From NCBI RefSeq assembly GCF_003362725.1, contig NZ_QKTV01000005.1, forward strand, positions 62,001 through 126,000: a stretch of 64,000 bases of DNA, written 5' to 3'. Below the pieces are notes generated by a model. That model ran no database searches. It was not told the origin of the DNA and saw only the letters and a program-made list of their open reading frames with translations. Every line of letters begins with the position of its first letter. The first letter of the stretch is position 1. Below are positions 59,627 through 64,000 of this stretch, in pieces. The stretch is from Winogradskyella aurantiaca. GTDB taxonomy: Bacteria > Bacteroidota > Bacteroidia > Flavobacteriales > Flavobacteriaceae. The translations under genes were made by a program, and so were the position numbers.

Positions 59627-61090
59627 GTTTTTACTAGGAATATCTTTTAATATCTCCTTTACAAACTTCCAGTATTTTTTTACCGAAGAAATTTGAGCCC
59701 GTTCATCTGGTGAATGGGCACCTCGAATATTAGGTCCGAAACTAATCATGTCCATCTTGGGATAATTAGTACCTAAAATTCCACATTCCAAACCAGCATG
59801 GCATGCTGCCACATGTGGCTCTTGTCCATCATTCAGCTCCAGATACTTGGCTTTAAGCACTTTTAAAATAGCAGAATCCATATTGGGAGTCCAACCAGGA
59901 TAGTCACCGGATAATTCAACCTCACAACCGGCCAACTCAAAGGTAGACTTTAAGGCATTGGCTAAATCTTCCTTAGAGGATTCAACAGAACTTCTGGTTA
60001 AACATCCAATTTTCACTTGGCCATCTTGCACTAATACACGTGCAATATTATTTGAGGTTTCAACTAAGTCGGGAATATCAGGACTCATTCTGTAAACACC
60101 ATTATGAGCACTATAAAGGGCTCTTGTCAATTGTCCAAATACAGACTGATCCATTACAGTACTAGGGGTGTCCACCTCATCTAAAAGAATTTCAAGATCG
60201 GATTCTAAAGATTTGAATTCTCTTATAATACAGGTCTTTAAGTCGTGAAAGTCATTCACAAAACCATCCTTACCATACATGGCCACAGCGACAACAGCAT
60301 AGCCTTCTCTTGGAATGGCATTTCTAAGACTTCCGCCGTCTATCCGACTCAAACGAAGATCAGAATTTTGGAATCCTAAGTGCAAAAAGCGGTTCAAAAG
60401 CTTATTGGCATTTCCAAATCCTTTATGAATATCCATTCCAGAATGCCCACCCTGTAAGCCTTTAACAGTGATCTTGAATCCCACATAGTTATTGGGTGTA
60501 GATTCCTGATTATAGGTTCTAGTGGCCGTGATATCAACTCCACCGGCACAACCCACCCCTATTTCATCATCCTCTTCCGTATCCAAGTTAAGAAGAATGT
60601 CACCCTTTAGTAATCCGCCTTTTAGGCCTTTAGCACCCGTCATACCAGTCTCTTCATCAATCGTAAACAGAGCTTCTATAGCTGGATGAGGAATGGTTTC
60701 ACTTTCTAAAACAGCCATTATGGTAGCAACTCCCAGGCCATTATCAGCTCCAAGGGTTGTCCCATTAGCTTTTACCCAATCGCCATCAACAAACATGTCT
60801 ATACCCTGGGTATCAAAATCAAAGTCGGTATCATTATTCTTTTGATGCACCATATCCAAATGGCTTTGCATGACGACCATCTGCTTATCTTCCATTCCCT
60901 GGGTGGCCGGCTTACGTATGACCACGTTTCCAACCTGGTCTTCAATGGTTTCCAGGCCTAATTGAATTCCAAAGTCTTTAATAAATTTTATAACGCGTTC
61001 CTCTTTTTTTGAAGCCCTTGGAACAGCATTTAGGTCGGCAAAATTTCGCCAAATTTCAACTGGCTCTAGTGTTTTAATATGTTCGCTCAT
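59624..61090 (-). CDS. pepD: aminoacyl-histidine dipeptidase
   Basis: 488 residues from the ATG at 61090, which gives the family opening MSEHIKTLEPVEIWRNFADL. A further in-frame ATG at 61126 exists, but a -7 promoter element (61110-61117) lies after it, so the shorter form is chosen. M20/M28-type metal-site motifs are MQSHLDMVHQKN, GTTLGADNGLG, FTIDEETGMTGAKGL and HAGLECGILG. It cleaves dipeptides such as Xaa-His in the cytoplasm. Confidence 0.92.
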   Translation of the reverse strand: MSEHIKTLEPVEIWRNFADLNAVPRASKKEERVIKFIKDFGIQLGLETIEDQVGNVVIRKPATQGMEDKQMVVMQSHLDMVHQKNNDTDFDFDTQGIDMFVDGDWVKANGTTLGADNGLGVATIMAVLESETIPHPAIEALFTIDEETGMTGAKGLKGGLLKGDILLNLDTEEDDEIGVGCAGGVDITATRTYNQESTPNNYVGFKITVKGLQGGHSGMDIHKGFGNANKLLNRFLHLGFQNSDLRLSRIDGGSLRNAIPREGYAVVAVAMYGKDGFVNDFHDLKTCIIREFKSLESDLEILLDEVDTPSTVMDQSVFGQLTRALYSAHNGVYRMSPDIPDLVETSNNIARVLVQDGQVKIGCLTRSSVESSKEDLANALKSTFELAGCEVELSGDYPGWTPNMDSAILKVLKAKYLELNDGQEPHVAACHAGLECGILGTNYPKMDMISFGPNIRGAHSPDERAQISSVKKYWKFVKEILKDIPSKN

Positions 61091-61109
61091 GTGGATTCTA
61101 TTTTGATTA

Positions 61110-61117
61110 CAAAAATA
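61110..61117 (-). promoter_or_regulatory. candidate -7 element for pepD
   Basis: Minus-strand TATTTTTG matches TAnnTTTG, 19 bases before the chosen ATG at 61090 and downstream of the alternative ATG at 61126. It therefore decides the start. Confidence 0.5.
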
Positions 61118-61196
61118 CAAATCCATCGAACTATTTTTATGAAGAAGGTCATAAATGGAACATCAATTTACACTTGAGTTTTCTATTTTTATGGGC

Positions 61197-62267
61197 ATGA
61201 GCTTAAAGAGAATAGTTCTAGCTTTTTCATTTGTCTTCGTTTGGGTATTGACCAAAATATTGGCCATCAATCCCGAGTGGACCGAACAAGTCTACAGTAA
61301 TAGCCTATATACCCTTATTTCTAAACTATGTCGTTATGCTTTTGGATGGGTCCCTTTTTCAGTTGGTGATGTCTTTTACACACTTGTGGTCCTATTACTT
61401 CTGAGATGGCTTATTAAAAACTGGAGACGCTCTTACAAAGATTTTAAAAACTGGATATTAGAGCTACTCACTGGAGTATCATTCATTTATTTGGCCTTTC
61501 ATTGTTTTTGGGCTTTTAATTACTACCGTCAGCCACTACATGTAAATCTTGAAATGGGTAAAGATTACAGCACCGAGCAACTTGTGTCAGTTACAGAACT
61601 GCTAATAGAATCCTCAAATAACGCTCACGAGGCTCTTCAAAATATGGATTCACTCAAAGTAGAAGTTCCCTATTCCAAAAAGGACATTCTGGACATGACC
61701 CAAAAGGGTTACAAGGCATTATCAAAATCGATCCCCCTTTTTACGTATAAGCCTTCCAGTATTAAGGCATCACTTTATAGTCTACCTCTAACTTATATGG
61801 GATTTTCAGGGTATTTAAATCCCTTTACTAATGAGGCGCAGGTAGATATTCTAATACCAAAATACCAATTGCCCTCAACGGCTAGTCATGAGGTGGCCCA
61901 TCAATTGGGTTACGCTGCCGAAAATGAGGCTAATTTTATTGGTATGCTGGCTTGTATACACCACCCTGATCCTTATTTCAACTATTCGGGACAGGTATTT
62001 GGTTTACGTTATTGTTTAAACGAACTCTATTTGAGAGATCAAGAGGCCTATCAACAATTAAGAACAAAAATTAGACCTGGAATATTCAAAAACTTTAAAG
62101 AGTCTCGAGATTTTTGGAACTCTTATGAGAACCCACTTGAACCACTTTTTAAAACCACCTACGATAGCTACCTTAAGGTAAACAACCAAAATAAAGGCAT
62201 TGAAAGCTACAGCTATGTCGTTGCGCTAATTGTTAATTATTACGACGAAACCCCAACAAAACGTTAA
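61197..62267 (+). CDS. DUF3810 membrane protein with HExxH motif
   Basis: 356 residues from ATG at 61197 (MSLKRIVLAF); ATGs at 61191 and 61155 are alternatives. Three helices lie in the first 130 residues (VGDVFYTLVVLLLLRWLI in the second). The soluble part holds SHEVAHQLGYAAENEANF, a zincin-like HExxH with a downstream Glu, so a membrane-anchored zinc metallopeptidase is likely although the family is formally of unknown function. Divergent from pepD. Confidence 0.83.
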   Translation: MSLKRIVLAFSFVFVWVLTKILAINPEWTEQVYSNSLYTLISKLCRYAFGWVPFSVGDVFYTLVVLLLLRWLIKNWRRSYKDFKNWILELLTGVSFIYLAFHCFWAFNYYRQPLHVNLEMGKDYSTEQLVSVTELLIESSNNAHEALQNMDSLKVEVPYSKKDILDMTQKGYKALSKSIPLFTYKPSSIKASLYSLPLTYMGFSGYLNPFTNEAQVDILIPKYQLPSTASHEVAHQLGYAAENEANFIGMLACIHHPDPYFNYSGQVFGLRYCLNELYLRDQEAYQQLRTKIRPGIFKNFKESRDFWNSYENPLEPLFKTTYDSYLKVNNQNKGIESYSYVVALIVNYYDETPTKR

Positions 62268-62341
62268 AAAAAACTTTATTCTTCATATCTGAGCTGGGTT
62301 AATCTTTATTTTTAAAGTCCTAACACAAACTAACCCATATA

Positions 62342-64000
62342 ATGATTAAAAACGTGCTATGGTTACTCATGTTTGCATGCAGTATACCTATTTTCGGTCA
62401 GGACTACTTTCCGAACAACTCAGGAGTTGCTACCAAAAATTCAAACTACACACTATTTACAAATGCTACCATTTATGCCTCACCAGATAAGGTGATAAAG
62501 AACGGTAGTCTTCTTATAAAAGAAGGAAAAGTAGTGTCTGTTGGAAAAAACATTAAAGCTCCAAAAAATGCTACCATTGTAGACCTTAGTGGTAAATTTA
62601 TTTATCCTTCCTTTATAGACATCTACACAGCTTTCGGTGTAAAAAAGCCAGAACGCGTTCGCGGAAGTGGCCCACAATATGATGCTGGAAGGAGCGGTTT
62701 TTATTGGAATGATCATATACGGCCAGAACAAGAAGCCATGTACCTCTTCAAATATGACAGCAAGGCGGCATCAAGTATGCAAAAACTTGGTTTTGGAACC
62801 GTTAATACTAGTATCCAAGATGGTATCGTAAGAGGTACAGGAGCCCTTATCGCTTTAAATGATGAAGGAGATAATTCTGTTAGAGTTCTCGATCCTGCCT
62901 CGGCTCAATTTTTGTCATTTTCTAAAAGTGTACAATCCAGACAGTCCTATCCTACCTCACTTATGGGAAGTATGGCCCTCTTAAGACAAATGTACAATGA
63001 TGCCAACTGGTATGCAGGTGGTAACTCAGAGACAACGGACCTTGCTTTGGAGGCTCTTAACCGAAACAAAGCACTGCCTCAGATTTTTGAAGCTGGAAGT
63101 CGCTCAAATTTGATGAGAGCAGATAAAGTAGGGGATCAATTTGGAATTCAATACATTATTGTTGGTGGAGGCGATGAATACGAGCGCATTACTGATGTTA
63201 AGAATACCAATGCAGCCGTAATATTGCCACTTGATTTTCAAAAAGCTTTTGATGTGGAAGATCCCTTTTTAGCTTCCACCCTGTCGGTGAGTGACATGCG
63301 CGCCTGGAATCAAGGCCCATACAATCCAGCCATTTTAGAAAAAAACGATATTACTTTTGCCTTAACAACCCATGGTTTAAAAAGTGTCAAGGATTTTAAA
63401 TCAAATCTTATGACCGCGGTCTCTAAAGGTCTGTCGAAAGAAACAGCCCTAAAAGCTCTAACCACAGTTCCTGCACAGCTTCTTGGTAAATCAGATGTTC
63501 TGGGTACACTTAAAGCAGGAGCTTTTGCCAATTTCCTCATTAGTTCTGGTGATATTTTTGACAAAGAAACCACCCTTTATGAAAATTGGGTTCAAGGTGA
63601 AGCGCACATCATTAATACCATGAATGCTCATGACATTCGTGGGGATTACAGTTTCTCCATCAATGGGAAGCAAATAGAGATGAGCCTTAATGGTACAATT
63701 GAAAAACCCAAAGCTACTCTTAAAAGTGGAGGTCAGAAGTTAGGTTCTAAAATGAGCTATAATGACGATTGGATGACGCTTACCTACACAGAATCTACAG
63801 ATTCACCTAAGGCTTTCACAAGAATTTCAGCTAAAACCTCGGATGGTAAGACCTTAAATGGTAAGGCAACCCTACCAAACGGAGACGTTGTGGCATTTTC
63901 TGCTACAAAGGCTGAGGGTAAATCAGATGAGAAGAAAAAGGGTGGTCAAAAGGATTCTGAATCCTCTAATATGTTCGCAGTTACCTATCCAAATGTTGGT
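62342..64000 (+). CDS. amidohydrolase-family protein lacking the metal-binding HxH, 3' end outside window
   Basis: 553 codons, open to the last base of the window. Signal peptide (cleavage near FGQ, residue 20), then the amidohydrolase composite-domain start (TLFTNATIYASPDKVIKNGS) and the segment YPSFIDIYTAFGV, where a true amidohydrolase has DxHxHxG: both metal-ligand histidines are replaced (Tyr95, Ala97). The second His site is also lost (VGGGDEYERI). A C-terminal amidohydrolase motif, LGTLKAGAFANFLI, remains. Probably a non-catalytic or structural secreted protein, maybe with a second intact domain downstream. Confidence 0.85.
   Translation, partial: MIKNVLWLLMFACSIPIFGQDYFPNNSGVATKNSNYTLFTNATIYASPDKVIKNGSLLIKEGKVVSVGKNIKAPKNATIVDLSGKFIYPSFIDIYTAFGVKKPERVRGSGPQYDAGRSGFYWNDHIRPEQEAMYLFKYDSKAASSMQKLGFGTVNTSIQDGIVRGTGALIALNDEGDNSVRVLDPASAQFLSFSKSVQSRQSYPTSLMGSMALLRQMYNDANWYAGGNSETTDLALEALNRNKALPQIFEAGSRSNLMRADKVGDQFGIQYIIVGGGDEYERITDVKNTNAAVILPLDFQKAFDVEDPFLASTLSVSDMRAWNQGPYNPAILEKNDITFALTTHGLKSVKDFKSNLMTAVSKGLSKETALKALTTVPAQLLGKSDVLGTLKAGAFANFLISSGDIFDKETTLYENWVQGEAHIINTMNAHDIRGDYSFSINGKQIEMSLNGTIEKPKATLKSGGQKLGSKMSYNDDWMTLTYTESTDSPKAFTRISAKTSDGKTLNGKATLPNGDVVAFSATKAEGKSDEKKKGGQKDSESSNMFAVTYPNVG

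Noticed and set aside
61091-61126. Longer pepD start at ATG 61126
   Set aside because: A -7 promoter element lies between the two ATGs, and the family opening matches the ATG at 61090.

Overview
The window is a 64 kb piece of the chromosome of a member of the Bacteroidota, almost certainly a Flavobacteriaceae-type flavobacterium. The evidence is the low GC content, the gliding-motility lipoprotein GldI, a TonB-dependent receptor with a carboxypeptidase-like N-terminal domain, many families typical of this phylum (GIN/DUF2807, DUF5683, DUF6122, DUF3810, DUF4870, WbqC-like), promoters with the phylum-specific TAnnTTTG element, and almost no Shine-Dalgarno sequences. Genus and species cannot be told from the sequence alone. 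Gene density is very high, no stretch over 300 bases lacks a gene, and there is no sign of a prophage, insertion sequence, integron or CRISPR array.

Layout. 1-9.6 kb: the 3' part of a secreted M14 metallopeptidase, a patatin/Omp85 outer-membrane protein with a CsaA-like gene, a thioredoxin-like protein, a TonB receptor with a TonB energy transducer, and a YhhN protein. 9.7-13.6 kb: an ECF sigma factor with a membrane partner, an acyltransferase, a CoA-type NUDIX hydrolase, a cyclophilin lipoprotein and a TRIC-type channel. 13.6-20.5 kb: an RDD gene divergent from an operon SpoIIM-membrane protein-DUF4129-DUF4350-MoxR-DUF58. 20.6-24.4 kb: DUF2141, Dps divergent from OxyR, AIM24 and a hotdog-fold protein. 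24.5-29.0 kb: DUF4870, then a PadR-PspC-GIN-GIN envelope-stress-like locus. 29.0-31.2 kb: thioredoxin reductase, a YtxH/holin-like/small-protein trio and tRNA-Pro(UGG).

31.3-44.4 kb: a long plus-strand run with a sugar dehydrogenase and cytochrome c, uridine kinase, FtsB/DivIC, both methylmalonyl-CoA mutase subunits, a repeat lipoprotein, a dienoyl-CoA-reductase-like SDR, ParA-ParB, DUF5683, dapB, lepB, WbqC and DUF6122. 44.4-50.8 kb: a compact minus-strand cluster of eight genes (TPR protein, ribH, two small basic membrane proteins, mutL, two rhomboids, an EEP-family phosphodiesterase). 50.9-56.1 kb: recF-lipoprotein-DUF721 (DciA-like), CIA30, penicillin acylase and a small membrane protein. 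56.2-64 kb: ndk, a DHH phosphoesterase, gldI, a cyclophilin-FKBP fusion, pepD, DUF3810 and the 5' part of an amidohydrolase-like protein that lacks the metal-binding HxH.

Most genes are housekeeping. The stretches that most resemble an undescribed system are the SpoIIM/DUF4129/DUF4350/MoxR/DUF58 island and the PadR/PspC/GIN locus: each is a coherent membrane-centred gene set without an assigned function. Smaller points of interest are a catalytically stripped amidohydrolase, a calcium-loop-like repeat lipoprotein translationally coupled to methylmalonyl-CoA mutase, candidate OxyR half-sites between dps and oxyR, and a probable leaderless transcript.
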